Below, piece after piece: positions 32,952 through 43,926 of a stretch of DNA of 64,000 nt. Location: NCBI GenBank assembly GCA_011634665.1, contig WAEK01000004.1:1927501-1991500 (forward strand). The letters are read 5' to 3'. The notes under the pieces are model-generated. The model made no database searches. It was not told the DNA's origin and saw nothing but the letters and a program-made list of their open reading frames with translations. Source of the stretch: Mortierella sp. BCC40632 (Eukaryota; Mortierellomycota; Mortierellomycetes; Mortierellales; Mortierellaceae). Made by a program: the position numbers and the translations under genes. Position 1 is the first letter of the stretch. Each line of letters opens with the position of its first letter.

Positions 32952-34261
32952 GCTGTAATTCAGGAGCAGGTGGGTCCAGGTCCACTTTGTCACTAATACA
33001 AGCCTTCTCCTCAGTCTTTGACGACGTTGGCATTGGTTCATGGATGTTTGTGTGGGCCTTGGTTGGGTCGTGAGTATTATTGTCATTATTTTTCTGAGGA
33101 GTGGACGAAGTAGAGTTGAATACTTTTTTATTTTTATTCGCTTGAGAACTTAACTCTGGTCTTGGAACACTCCCCTGATCCAGGTGGATAGGAGAGGGGG
33201 TTTCAGCAACTAAGCCCTGGACTGATCTTAATTGCTGGGGCCTTTTCCCTGCTCGGGCTGAGGGGGAGAGGTCTCTTCGGATTCTATGTTGTTGAAACGT
33301 TTTCCACTGCGACATTCGTTAGCCATATGTCCATCCTTGCGGCAGCGGAAGCAAGCTCCTCGTTGGCGGAGTCGCTCGCGTTCTTGTGGCGATAGTTTGG
33401 GTGTTGATGAGGGGCGGGAAGAGAACTGTCGACGAAGGGCGTTAAGTTCGGTCCTGAGGTTATCAATTTCCATAGCCATCGGGTCTTTTTGAGTACTGTT
33501 GGAACCGGAGGGGGAAGAGGGACCATGGTGATTATCGTGGGAGAAATAACTGGAGGGGTAGAGGATATCGTGGACGATTGTTGCCTCGGTGATTGCTTTT
33601 TCAAGGGTCTTGGGTTGGCGTAGTCGAACCTGTTTAGAAGTTTCTGGATCGAGGCCACGAAGAAACCGGAAAAGTGAAGCGTCCTTGTCTTCCTTTGGGA
33701 TGAGACGAAGGTATCTTCTGAACTCATTTGTATATTCAGCGACGCCTCTTTTTCCTTGGATCAGATTTTCCAACTTTAAACGAGCAGCGTGGACAGCATC
33801 AGGAGGCGTGAACCTTGCGATAAACGAAGCGCGGAAATTCTCCCAGGGGGTGTCAATCTTGATCTCAGATGTGCGCCACCAAGAGCGTGCGTTTTTGTGA
33901 GGGCAAGTACAAAGTACCGAACCCAAAGATTCTTGGAGAGCTGTAAGACAGTGAAATACTCTTCATAGCTATCGGCAAAATTTAGACACTCTTCAGCATC
34001 GATAATGCCACTAAAAGGGCTCGGGCTTGGGCGGTTTGAGGACGGCGGCAAGGGTTCTTGCTTGATCATTCGCGGCCAATCCTTGAAGAATGGAGGCGGA
34101 GGCGTCGGCTTCTTGGCTCATGATGGAAAGGGCAGAAAAATAATCGGAAAGGGGGTCTTGATCTTGGGGGTACTTGGGTTGGAGTCGTGGGGGGTCCGAG
34201 GGGTGGCAGGGTTCGAGGGGGAGTCGGTGTCAGAGGGGTCGGTGGAAAGAGATTGTACCTT
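32952..34261 (-). pseudogene. Gypsy B Gag
   Basis: The start is near 34270 (MAAKVQSLST, overlapping the primer site). Gag shows a capsid part (WENFRASFIARFTPPDAV, KRGVAEYTNEFRRYLRL), a CCHC knuckle CFRCRKDGHMANEC near 33320, and a low-complexity Asn/Lys/Pro linker leading to the Tc1-C site. Frameshifts lie near 33900 and 33290. Confidence 0.85.
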
Positions 34262-34269
34262 TGCTGCCA

Positions 34270-34452
34270 TGCAACAGTCAGAGGCCAGGGAGTCTTTGGT
34301 TTGGGCAGTTTATTGCTAAAGATTAAAGTAATGAGAAAGCTAACTATTTATACAAGTGGTTTGGTGGCAAATGGAAGGGGGCGCGGCAGTGGTGGCAACT
34401 GGACAGTCACAAATAGTGGCAAAGGGCGCAGCTTGAAGAGGACACTGTCGCA
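34270..34452 (-). repeat. 5' LTR of gypsy B
   Basis: 183 bp, identical by eye to the 3' LTR, followed on the minus strand by TGGCAGCAAAGG. Confidence 0.9.
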
Positions 34453-34475
34453 CCAGCGAACATCCTCGAAGCAGG

Positions 34476-35639
34476 GTGAAGTTCGTAGAAGTGCCTACAG
34501 CGCGGCCTATTGCCAAACGTCGAAGCGCCCGCCTGCACAAGGGAGTTGCAACAAGCACAAATAAGACCGAGGAAAAGAAGAAGCCGATCCAGGGTCTTAG
34601 AAAAAAATCCGAACCTGCCCCTGTAGCGATCGTTCCAAGGCCAGGAGAAAAAGCCACGTCCCAGAGCGCTGTCGAAGCAAAAGCAAGAATACGGTCCCTC
34701 CCAGCCCCAGTGAAACTGACGCTAGGACGTACTCCCTTCGACATTGAAGCTTGCCTCCAGGCCACGATGGTCGAAAACCTGTCTATTGCAGACCTGATCG
34801 GCATCAGCCCTCATATTCGTCGTATGTTGGGAAAGTCTTTGAAAACAATCCCGCAAGAAAAACGATCGTACCTAATCCGTCAGCATCCTTCGCTGCGGCT
34901 CACGCTTGAAGAGGAAGATTATCGCACTTTTCTAGTAAAGAGCGAAGTGTCGGATTTCAACACCCATTGTTTCCCTGCATCGGTGTTAAATGAGCCAGTC
35001 AAACCATTGCTTGACGGGGGATCCTGCGTGAATGTGATAAGTCGGAAGTTCCTGGAGAAAGCGGGCGTCTCAAATGTATCGCCCCATTCATCCATCTCGA
35101 TCAAGGGCATTAGTGGAAGGGCCCTAGTGAGAGGCGAAGTATCAGATGTCCCGCTGAATGTCGAAGGAATACTGATTCCGATTGGATGTGTTATCATGGA
35201 CGACCCACCGTTTGACATACTCCTAGGAAGAGCCTTCATGGAAAAATGCGAGGCACCACCGATTGGACTACTGGGGAAATATATCTTTCATATGCATAAT
35301 CGCCGGATCGAGGTTGACGCAGTTAGTGGATCCTCCCCTCGGATTGTCAAGATAGGAGCGACAGCAGAAGACGAGAGTGTCGAAGAAATTGACACTGATG
35401 AGAGCGACTTCTCAGATAGTGTCTTGTCAGATACGACGGACGAAGGCGAGGACTCTGAAAGTGATGGGGAAGAGAACCCGCAAGTGCTCCTAATGAACGC
35501 CCTCCTGGACGAAGAATATCCTGATCTCCAAGAAATCACCATGCAGGAATTGGTTCAAGAGGATATTCAGGGGAATGTTGCATCGGTATTCTTGATGGTA
35601 CGAGTACCTGTCACCCCGACCTGCCGGACGTGCTCTTAG
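34476..35639 (+). pseudogene. Gypsy A protease region
   Basis: The 387-residue frame has a basic linker (AKRRSARLHKG), then a retropepsin-like domain, PLLDGGSCVNVISRKFL, in which DGG replaces the usual DSG/DTG, and FDILLGRAFMEK as the second half. An acidic stretch (DESVEEIDTDESDFSDS) follows. The zinc knuckle expected between Gag and this region is missing, consistent with loss of host sequence at the gypsy B site. Confidence 0.75.
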
Positions 35640-38600
35640 CCAGTCAGACAGAGGATGCCAAGGATCTGTTTCAGCCCGACTTTGTGAATAATCAGTATGG
35701 GTTCTGCCTGGAAGCTCCAAAATGCCGAAATATTTTGTCTGATACTCCTGTCAAATTACTGCCTGGTTTGGAGGAGCGAAAAGTATATGTCGGGGACCTT
35801 CCTGAAGTCGACAAGCATATCCCAAGGATTACTGAAATATTCCAACGGCATAAGGAATGCTTTCCTCTGCCGGGCGAAATGTCTCGTACGTTGAGGGTGG
35901 ACAAATTGCACTCACCAGCAGAGTTTCACATTGATCCGGAGGTGCCACTCCCCAAGGCATACGCAAAGAAGTATTCACCACAGAGCAGGTACGCGTCTTG
36001 AACGAATATGTCGAGACGATGGTCAAGGCTGATAAAATGCGGAAGTCGAATAGTCCAGTCTCTTGCAACCCATTGCTGGTAAGCAAGAAAGATGGGTCTT
36101 ATCGGGTTTGCGTGAATTTTATACCCGTCAACAAGATGATCCGACCAATGGCCTGGCCCATCCCCGACCCCATGACGGAGATATACAAGTTGCAGGGATG
36201 CGATTGGCTATCGTTCTGGGATTGCAAAGACGGCTACCTTCAATCACCTATCGCCGAAAAGTGTCGTTATCTCACGGCAGTCGCATTCCCCCAAGGCCTC
36301 TGGGAATATAAAGTGTTGCCTATGGGATTGTCTGATTCCATGCAATGGTATATCCGGCATATGTACGAGGTGTTCGACACGCCGATTTTGAAGGAGAATT
36401 TAGCCACCTTTGTAGACGACATGGCTTTAGGCACCCTAGGCATCGACAATCATTTGGACAGTTTGGAACAGGCACTCTCCCGGATGGAAGAGTACAATGG
36501 ATCATTCTCGGGAGCTAAGTCGGGTTTTGGTGAAGCAAAGGGAATTCCTAGGCAGAGTCGTCAATGGAAATACCATCAGCGCCGATCCGAAGAAACTGGC
36601 AAAGATACAATACTGGCCAACCCCACGAAATGTGAAGGACCTCCGAGGTTTCATTGGCTTCGCATTGTTCATGGGTGATTTCGTTTCCTGCTTCGCTGAG
36701 AAAGCCCTCCCGCTATTTGAGTTGTATCGCTTCGACAAGAAACCACTCAAATTCGTTCAAGCCTGGAACGCGGATAGGAAGTATGCTCGATCGTTCGAAG
36801 AAGTACAACAAGCTCTGTTGCACTCGCCGATCCTGATCATGATAGATCACCGTAGGCCAGTGATCGCCTCAGCCGACACCTCCGGACATGCAACGGGATA
36901 TGTCCTGGCCCATGCCGCGGATCTGCTAGATGACGACAACATCTCGATCAAGACCCGATACCGGCCCATAGTGTTTGGGAGTCGGAAGTTGTCGAGCCCG
37001 GAGACGCGCTACTCAGCCACGGAGAGAGAACTTCTAGGGTTGGCATACTGTTTGAAAAAAAAAAAAATGAACATCTGTTGTCCGGCAAACGAATCCATGT
37101 CTTTATCGATCACAGGGCATTATTGTATCTGCATAATTTGCAGCACCGCAATGGACGCCTTACCCGTTGGAGTTTGCTAGTTGCAGAATTCAATATCGTA
37201 GTGCACCACCGGCCCGGAAGGGACATGAAGGATTCGGATCCTCTTTCCAGGATCCGATCTCAGTTGGTGAAAGGATCGGAGGACATCGGTTTGGATGACG
37301 AGATACATGACATGGACAGTGGTCGAGAAATGGCCAAGCGCGTCTTGCTTCTCTCTGGGGGACAGGAGCCGTATGAATCCCTAATAGAGCATCTGACTGG
37401 AGGCGACCTAGGACATCTGAGCAAGGGCATGAAAAAAAAATATTGTCCAGCGAGCTGTGGATTATTTCATGTTAGGAGGAAAACTTTGGGAGAATACACA
37501 GGTGGAAGATCCAAACAGTATGTTCCTCCCAGCGAAGTACGAGGCGTATTGGATAAATGTCATGGTTCCTCTATTGTCGGCCATTTGGGGATCCAAGGCA
37601 CTTACCAGTTGGTAAACATAGGATACTTCTGGCCAGGGGCAATATCAGGACGTCAAACGATTGGTAGAGTCTTGCGATACGTGTCAACGGTTCCAAAAAA
37701 AGGCATCCTCAAGATACCGCCTACATCGAATCCCCCCTCCCCCGACAATCTTCACAGTGGTTGGGGTGGACACTGTAGGGCCGCTACCCGAGTCGAATGG
37801 GAAGCGACATGTCCTGAATGTCATTTGTTATCTGTCCGGATGGGTCGAGTCTATTGCTTTAGCCAATCTCGAAGGGTAAAAACATTCGCCGGGCATTCCA
37901 CCGCTACTGGCTGTGTCGATACGGTCCTCCAGAAACCATCATCACGGACAACGGCTCTTCCTTGAGCGCGGGAGTCTTCCGAAAATACTGTGAGGACTAC
38001 CAGATCACTGTCATCACTGCGTCGGCATACCATCCACGGACTAATGGAAAGGTAGAAAATTACAACAAGTTCATGAACAGGCAGCTCGCGAGATGCTTGG
38101 AAGACAATCAATATTCAGTTGATCGCTGGACGGACTGTTTGGACCACGTTACCTGGACATGGAGAATCCATCAACCACCGATAGGGGGGGAGCGCCTCCT
38201 TATGAATTGGTATTCGGCCAACAACCCGCAATGCCTTTTGGATATGACCGTCAGTCGACACTGCTGAACGAAGAAGATGCGGAGCAAATCAGTCAGGAAC
38301 GACAGGCTTTCGCTTGTTCCCTACGAGGAGAATTCAGAGAAAGGATTATCAAACAGCATGAGTTACTCGCTCGTTTCAGCAGAGATATCCCTCCCGTTAA
38401 ATACAAAAAGTGGGTCAACCGGTTTTGCTCTACGACCATAAAGTAGCACAAGGACGATCGAACAAGTTGAAACCCAAGTGGAAAGGGCCATACTGGATAC
38501 AGGCTTGTCTTCCAGGAGGGGCCTATCGATTATGTGGGATGCAAGATGGACAGCTAATGCCTTACCGAGAGGGGCGATCAGTCAACCATCGCAGCATCAC

Positions 38601-38640
38601 TCACTATTTGCATCAGGAGTAATGGACAACAGCAGGAACG
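35640..38640 (+). pseudogene. Gypsy A Pol: reverse transcriptase, RNase H, integrase
   Basis: The reverse transcriptase (35998-36600) has KKDGSYRVCVNFIPVNKMI, FWDCKDGYLQSP, LPMGLSDSMQWY and active site ATFVDDMALG, with FVDD in place of YxDD. RNase H includes RKLSSPETRYSATERELLGL (about 36990) and FIDHRALLYLHN. The integrase zinc part includes HGSSIVGHLGIQGTYQL and CDTCQRFQKK; the core shows VGVDTVGPLPE and ASAYHPRTNGKVENYNKFM. Pol ends with a SH3-like tail (LKPKWKGPYWIQACLPGGAY). No chromodomain is seen. Frameshifts are frequent (near 35990, 36560, 37060, 37680, 37950 and 38200), so this copy is dead. Confidence 0.85.
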
Positions 38641-38870
38641 AGACATCAGAAGAAATGGAGATAAAAAAAAGTGGGAGACGGGATAAAATGAACAAGAGAT
38701 GGGGGGGTGAAAAATGGAACAAAGGGAAAAAAAAAAAAAAAAAAAATAGTGCGCGGACGCGTCATCATAAAGGTTCAGTTTGGTTTTCATTTAAGAGAGG
38801 TAGAGAGCGACTCACTTGGCAACTGGTCGATAGCCAGTTGTGAATCGAAGAGGCACGGGGATCAGAGAGG

Positions 38871-39494
38871 TGCAGTGTAGCATTTACGATCCCTAGTCTT
38901 CCAGGCTAGGGATATAAAAAGTAGCCTTCCCTCCCCTGTAATAAAGTCAGCTTTCTTTCCTCTGTCCCTCAAGTCCATTTGCTTTAGCAACTGTCCCTGT
39001 CGCGCTGTCCCCAAGCTACCCTGAACAGATCTGCAGTATTGACTCCTCGATTCCTTTTGAAAGAAAAGGCAGGACTCAAGAGCCATTTCCCATTAACGGT
39101 GCTATCCCAGCTGTAAGTATGAGACTCGGTGAAAAGTAAAAGATCGGACGAAGACTGCTCCCTGAATGGCTCTCCTTCGGTGGCCATTCTTGCAAGATTC
39201 CTTTGATCAACATGCGAGGACTTTACGGACCCATCCCAGTTTGATCCGCATTGGATTCATGCCTCAAGATCCCGTTTATTGATAGCTATCTCCGTCCTCC
39301 CTTTATGCATTCATAGAATAGTTAGAGTCGAAGGCGATCCCCTCATAGTTGTCGCTGTCTCCCAGTCCCTACTGTAGTCTTCCGTACCTGTCCTTTGTAA
39401 GTCTTCAGTACATCTTCACTTGGTCCGTATTTCTATGATAGAAAAGAAGAGTAGTTATTGATTAGAAGCATCTGTCCTTAGACTCTACGCGGCA
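38871..39494 (+). repeat. Right LTR of gypsy A
   Basis: 624 bp, like the left LTR but lacking an internal segment of about 83 bp. Preceded by AGGCACGGGGATCAGAGAGG, the purine tract. Confidence 0.88.
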
Positions 39495-39500
39495 GTACGC

Positions 39501-40556
39501 ATGGGGAAAACACTGTCGAGGCATGACATCCTTAAAGGGCCAAACTACTCGGTGTTGAAAGGGACCACAACGAGAGACCCTATTCATATTCTTCACGGAG
39601 CCATGGAGGACGCTCGGGAGTTCAAAAAAGAGATGTGGGTCGTCTTTCAGGATATGAAGCGCTGTTTTGACTCGGTGAACTGTCAAGACGATGGAATGTT
39701 AATACGGGGATTAAGACGAATTAAGGCACCAGAGGAATTCATCGAACTGTGTACAAACATCGCGTGTTCTAAAGTCAACAAAGTCATCACGGAATATGGA
39801 CTGACCGAGGAGTACCACCCGGAGTGCGGACTGGATCAAGGAGGGGTTGAGTGTCCACTGTTATGGCGGATAGCATACGACCCACTTTTGTGCGAGATCA
39901 TGGAAGGGAAGGATGGATACACGATGAGTAGCGGCAACATTCCGATACAGATCGCAGACGTGGCATTTGTGGATGATACGACGTGGATAGCTCGTTCAAA
40001 AGGCGCTGCACAGAGAATATTAGATACGGCAATGTCCTTTTTCACGTTGAATGGAGTGGAGATCAACACAAAAAAGACAGTGGTATTGGCGATCAACCCG
40101 AGTGTAGAGGACAGGACACTGCGGTTCGGGAAAGACAGGGATGTCATTTCACCGACTGGCGGGGCAGAGGCAACAAGGATATTAGGAGTCTGGGTAAACG
40201 CGAAGGGAACAACCAAGCCCACGATCGACCTTATCTCAAGGGACACCGAGACGATCTGCAACACGCTTCGAAGGAAAAGGATTACAGACAAGCAAGCAGC
40301 ATACATCGTCAACTCGGTTCTCATCCCAAAGGTGCTGTACAAGATGTCAATCCAGGTCATCCCTTCGCCGACGCTCAGGAGGATCACAGGCAAGTACATG
40401 TCAATGATCAAGACTAAATTTAAGATGCCAAAGACCACGCCAAACAGTGTTATGCACCACAACCGTCGTTGGGAACCATCAGGAGACTGGAAGATTTGCA
40501 AGCAGAGGAACAAATCACCAGCCTATGGCTACGTCTGGGGGATGCAGGTTTGGTAG
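39501..40556 (+). pseudogene. LINE Y-1 reverse transcriptase, N-terminally lost
   Basis: The frame starts MGKTLSRHDILKGPNYSVLK, inside the fingers. Motifs are MWVVFQDMKRCFDSVN, CGLDQGGVECPLLWRIAYDP and active site ADVAFVDDTTWI, with FVDD. GVEINTKKTVVLAI and RILGVWVNAKG form motifs D and E. It continues through the thumb to the linker after 40556 in a shifted frame (ITSLWLRLGDAGLVGRVA). The part before motif 1 is absent because of the gypsy A event. Confidence 0.88.
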
Positions 40557-41687
40557 GAAGGGTTGCAAGAGCCAGACTCTTAGCCCTTCAACAAGCACAA
40601 CAACTGCCAACACTACCCACGAGGATACCAGATCAAGTCGAGATGACCAGGAACAGTCTGACGAGCGGGGTATGCCGGATCCTGGCAGAGAGGAAAATGA
40701 CGCTCACGGTCAACGTCGAGAGAGACATTGGACTCAAAGCCGGAGCCGTGAGCATACAAGAATGGCTTGGGGAAGGGATGAAAGAAGAGGCGAAGGAGTT
40801 GTGTAGGAGGGGAATCTTTTTGCGGGAGCAGATCCTCCACAGAAATACTCTCATGTCGTGGAAGGACATTAGAGAGAGATTCCAGATTCCAGATGGGAAA
40901 GAGGAAAGTGATGCCTCCATGGTTCCAGAGGGTGCAGGCCCATGTGTGTGGTGTGGAGGAGCAGAGGCAAACACAAGAGAGGTGGGGTGGAGAAGCTAAA
41001 GAGGAGAAGGTAGAGACACTGCTGGACAATATCGAAACGGACGCGTCATACACCACAGAGGAAGAAGGGGAAGAAGAGGAAAGCGACGATGAGGGTGAAG
41101 ATGAAGAGGTGAGAGAGATGGAGGAGATAGACCAACCAAGAGTTTTTTCAATGCAAAACAGGGCTAACACCAAAAGAATGGTGGAGACCTATGAACAAAG
41201 AAGAATGAGGAAGGAGGAATGGGTGATGAGAGGAATGCCACGAGGAGGGAACAAGTGGATCCAGAAAGAGAATCGTGAGGTCGAGTTTGAGGTGCTGGAA
41301 AAAAGATTGGAGAAGGAATGGGAAAGAGAAGAAGAAAGAAGAAGGAAGATGAGGAAAAGAGAGAAAAGGGAGCGTGTGAAGAGAGAGAAGAGGGAGCGTG
41401 CGAGACTCATCCTCAGACGGAGGAGCCAGAGGAAGAGGCAGGCAAAAGGGACGGCCAAGAGGCGAAGAAGGCCCTTGCTGTACAGGCTTGCAGCCCTCCA
41501 GGACTTCAACAGCCTTCGGAAAGACAACAGAGTCCGCAAAGAAGGCGATGAAGCGTTTGCAAAGGCCGCAATGCCCATTTGGAACGCCGAGGAGTGGGAG
41601 CAAGGGCTTGACCGACCCGAAATCTTGCAGCTGAACGAGGAGGCCACAAACAACATCAGCCGGTGGGAGAGAGCAACTCAAGGATGA
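40557..41687 (+). pseudogene. LINE Y-1 charged linker between RT and RNase H
   Basis: The reading runs through 40469-40999 (ITSLWLRLGDAG...VPEGAGPCVW) and then 40893-41687. The second part is strongly charged: acidic (EEEGEEEESDDEGEDEE), then Arg/Lys/Glu-rich (EREEERRRKMRKREKRERV), a likely long helix. It ends ATNNISRWERAT just before the RNase H frame. Its function in the LINE protein is not known to me. Confidence 0.65.
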
Positions 41688-41700
41688 AGTATGCCTGGAG

Positions 41701-42657
41701 TTGTATACAGATGGATCGCTAAAACACTATGCCACCGAGCAAGCCAAGATGACTTTTGGAGTGGTCGTGAAAAGCGGTTTAGGGTACGAGGAGGTTATTG
41801 CAGGGACGGTCGAGGGATATGCATCATCGACTAAGGCCGAGTTGCTTGGACTTCTTGCAGCAATTATGTGCAGCCCGCGAGGGAAGGAAGTAACAATCAG
41901 GCTCGACAACGATGCTGTGGTCCAGGGGTTTGAGAAGCTGGTGAAGGGAAGAGTGGACGCCACGAGGAGGATGAAGCAGAGAGCGACGTATGCTGAATGG
42001 TGGACATGGGTGCACCAGTCCTACTGCGACCAAGGTGGAAAGATTGAGGTAGAGTGGGTAAAAGGCCACTCAGGAAATCCAGGTAACGAAGCAGCAGACC
42101 GCTTAGCGTCCAAGGCACATCGGACGGCTAGGATCCCATGGGAGCTTCCAAAGCTGGTTAAGGATGGATATGGGTGCAGGGCTAGTTTCATGGATCACGC
42201 AGTGGAGGACGATGTTCGCCAAGTCTTGAAGCTACAGTCGGCAGCGAGGGCCCACCAGCACTGGGTCAGACAGAACAGGACGAGGCGATACATCTCCGAT
42301 TGGAAAGCAATCGAGTGGAGCGCGACACTGGAGATCATTCACGAGAGGAACGCACCGAGGAGTTTCTACACGAGTGAAGGAGACTGCCAGAGGCGATCGC
42401 ACAGGTTGAAGAAGCTGCACGGGATGCTTCCGACACTAAGCGAGATGAAGAAGCGACACCCAGACCTGTATGATACCGACACGTGCAGGGTCTGCGAGGA
42501 GGAAACCGAGACGATGGAGCACATCTGGGGAATGCAGGGCCCAAAGGAGGGAGCAGGAGGAAGGGTGGCGAGAGGCGGTGAAGGCCGTGAAGGAGAGTGG
42601 AAAGAGGAAGTGGAAGAGAGAGTGCAAGGCGTGGTTGGAGGAAGCGAGGGACGTTAG
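41701..42657 (+). pseudogene. LINE Y-1 RNase H domain and zinc region
   Basis: A cellular-type RNase H with all four catalytic acids visible: Asp in MYTDGSLKHY, Glu in STKAELLGLLAAI, Asp in IRLDNDAVVQGF and Asp in GHSGNPGNEAADRLA. It would remove LINE RNA from the hybrid. A Cys/His segment, TCRVCEEETETMEHIW, follows. The real frame then shifts near 42540 to 42597-43229. Confidence 0.85.
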
Positions 42658-43229
42658 GAGGAACGGTGGTTCACCCAAGAGGAAAAAACCAACGTTCACG
42701 GAGAAGAGTGAAGGGGATCTTTGGGACTCCTTGGAGGGGATCTTTGAAGGAGTTGAAGAGATCAGACCCAGGGAGGTTGAACAGAGATCGAGGCACAGGA
42801 GGAATGCAGAGCCGCAACACAACAATCATGGAGGCGTATCAGGGAATGGTACCTGAAGTGATGATAACAAGCTGGAAGAGAATGCACAGGACGACAAGAC
42901 CGATAGCGAAGGATATGGCGACTCGATTTATCGAAGCCATTGAGGAATTTGGACGCACGCAGATCTGGGGACAGAGGTGTACAGCCACAGTGGACTGGGA
43001 AAAGACGAAAGGAATCACTGCGGTGAGCAAACGCGCCGGGAGACGCAATGGTGATGGGAGACACCAACCTAGCCACAGTGATTTCTCAGACTTGAACAGT
43101 CCACAGCGGCCGAAGCCCGACCTCAGAGAGGCGTACAGAGAGGCGGATGAAACAGTTCTGAAGTATGTGCAGGGAAAGACTAAGCTGAATGTGATGGAGC
43201 GGCTAGGAAGCTGGAAAAAAAAGTGTTGA
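42597..43229 (+). pseudogene. LINE Y-1 C-terminal end
   Basis: The frame ends VMERLGSWKKKC and is shared with the second LINE Y copy (52482-53000, ending VMERLGSWKKC). It contains ATRFIEAIEEFGRTQIWGQR and GITAVSKRAGRRNGDGRHQ. No enzyme motif is seen. It is the last part of the LINE protein before the 3' UTR. Confidence 0.65.
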
Positions 43230-43407
43230 CAATGGACGCCGGCTAAAAGACGACGAATGAGCGCAACAGGCCACGTAGGGGGTGGGCGGACAATACTCGA
43301 CCCATTCATGCGATGTGAGTGATGCCGAAGAGTATATGGACACTGTAGACTAGATTCTGTAGTATCCATTTGCGAGATTCCTTCTCGTTTAAGGTCCAAG
43401 TGACAAC

Positions 43408-43427
43408 AGGGCGGCCCCGGCCGCCCT
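43408..43427 (+). other. 3' UTR hairpin of LINE Y-1
   Basis: Stem AGGGCGGC / GCCGCCCT with loop CCCG, about 45 bp before the poly(A). The second LINE Y copy has the same stem with loop CGGA at 53167-53186, so stem is conserved and loop varies. It is a candidate recognition site for the LINE reverse transcriptase. Confidence 0.6.
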
Positions 43428-43503
43428 GGTATACCATAAACTCTGCATGCCCACATGGGGTCCTTGTTAACAAAAAAAAAGCCTCGACCACGTCCAGCCC
43501 TAC

Positions 43504-43521
43504 GGCATCCCATCTACCACG
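43504..43521 (+). repeat. Left 18-bp target duplication of LINE Y-2
   Basis: GGCATCCCATCTACCACG is found here and at 53249-53266 right after the poly(A) of Y-2. The word CCCATCTACC lies at the 5' end of other family Y copies. Confidence 0.9.
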
Positions 43522-43545
43522 CAGATCCAGAATTTAACGCAGACA

Positions 43546-43926
43546 GTGAAAACGCTGAATGAAGCTTTGAATGAGGTTCGAGAGCAAAACAGACTTATCA
43601 TCACGATCGTTATGAATTTACTTCAGGGCATCAATGTCAATGTGACAAAGAGGGAAGGAGCAAAAGAGGTGGCAGAGTCGCTAGAGGATCTTGAAAGGGT
43701 AGTAAACAAGAGGAAAAAAACTCCATCGGCGGAGCTACCGGCATACAACAGGAACGTTGTTAACGAAGCCATAGCTGGTATAGCGGCAATTGCAACTGAG
43801 GCGCAGCCGCCAAAAGACCCAGGCAGACATTCAGAGGAAGAAATGAAGAGTGGAACTAACGAAGAAGAAAGAAAGGGGACAAAAGGGAAAGCAAACAATC
43901 ATTTGATTAATGATAAACGACGATAG
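43546..43926 (+). CDS. LINE Y-2 ORF1-like protein
   Basis: A 126-residue frame starting MKTLNEALNEVREQNRLIIT with heptad spacing and a charged C-terminal tail (GTNEEERKGTKGKA). It differs from the RRM-containing ORF1 of Y-1, so Y-2 is either a diverged subfamily or has a shortened ORF1. Its end overlaps the next frame by 17 bases, so coupled translation or frameshifting is possible. Confidence 0.55.
   Translation: MKTLNEALNEVREQNRLIITIVMNLLQGINVNVTKREGAKEVAESLEDLERVVNKRKKTPSAELPAYNRNVVNEAIAGIAAIATEAQPPKDPGRHSEEEMKSGTNEEERKGTKGKANNHLINDKRR

Larger units (their letters stand above)
27633..34452 (-). mobile_element. Ty3/gypsy chromovirus B, antisense, nested in gypsy A
   Basis: LTRs of 183 bp at 27633-27815 and 34270-34452 look identical. 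Read on the minus strand they have TATAAATAG and CAATAAAC. The primer site after the 5' LTR reads TGGCAGCAAAGG, tRNA-type. The five bases flanking the element do not match (GGAGG versus CCAGC). Tc1-C (31350-32949) is nested inside. Confidence 0.9.
25949..39494 (+). mobile_element. Ty3/gypsy element A with nested gypsy B
   Basis: LTRs at 25949-26658 (710 bp) and 38871-39494 (624 bp) both run TGCAGTGTAGC...CGGCA. The left LTR has about 83 bp more, after CTGTCCCCAAG. Flanking five bases do not match (TGTAG versus GTACG). The left flank is LINE ORF1 and the right flank is mid reverse transcriptase of the same LINE, so sequence between was lost. Internal genes are Gag (26735-27630), then after gypsy B the protease and Pol (34476-38640). 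Confidence 0.85.
19089..43480 (+). mobile_element. LINE family Y, copy 1, with nested LTR elements
   Basis: Bounded by the 18-bp duplication above, with ORF1 near the 5' end (19186), reverse transcriptase from 39501, ribonuclease H from 41701, a 3' hairpin at 43408-43427 and 9 A at 43472-43480. Gypsy 1 (20340-25886) and gypsy A (25949-39494) lie inside. The endonuclease and the first part of the reverse transcriptase are absent between the gypsy A flanks, so an internal deletion of roughly 2 kb accompanied that event. Confidence 0.88.

Noticed and set aside
25944..39499. Target duplication for gypsy A (GTAG/GTAC)
   Set aside because: Only three bases agree and the LINE flanks are not contiguous, so it is not counted as a duplication.
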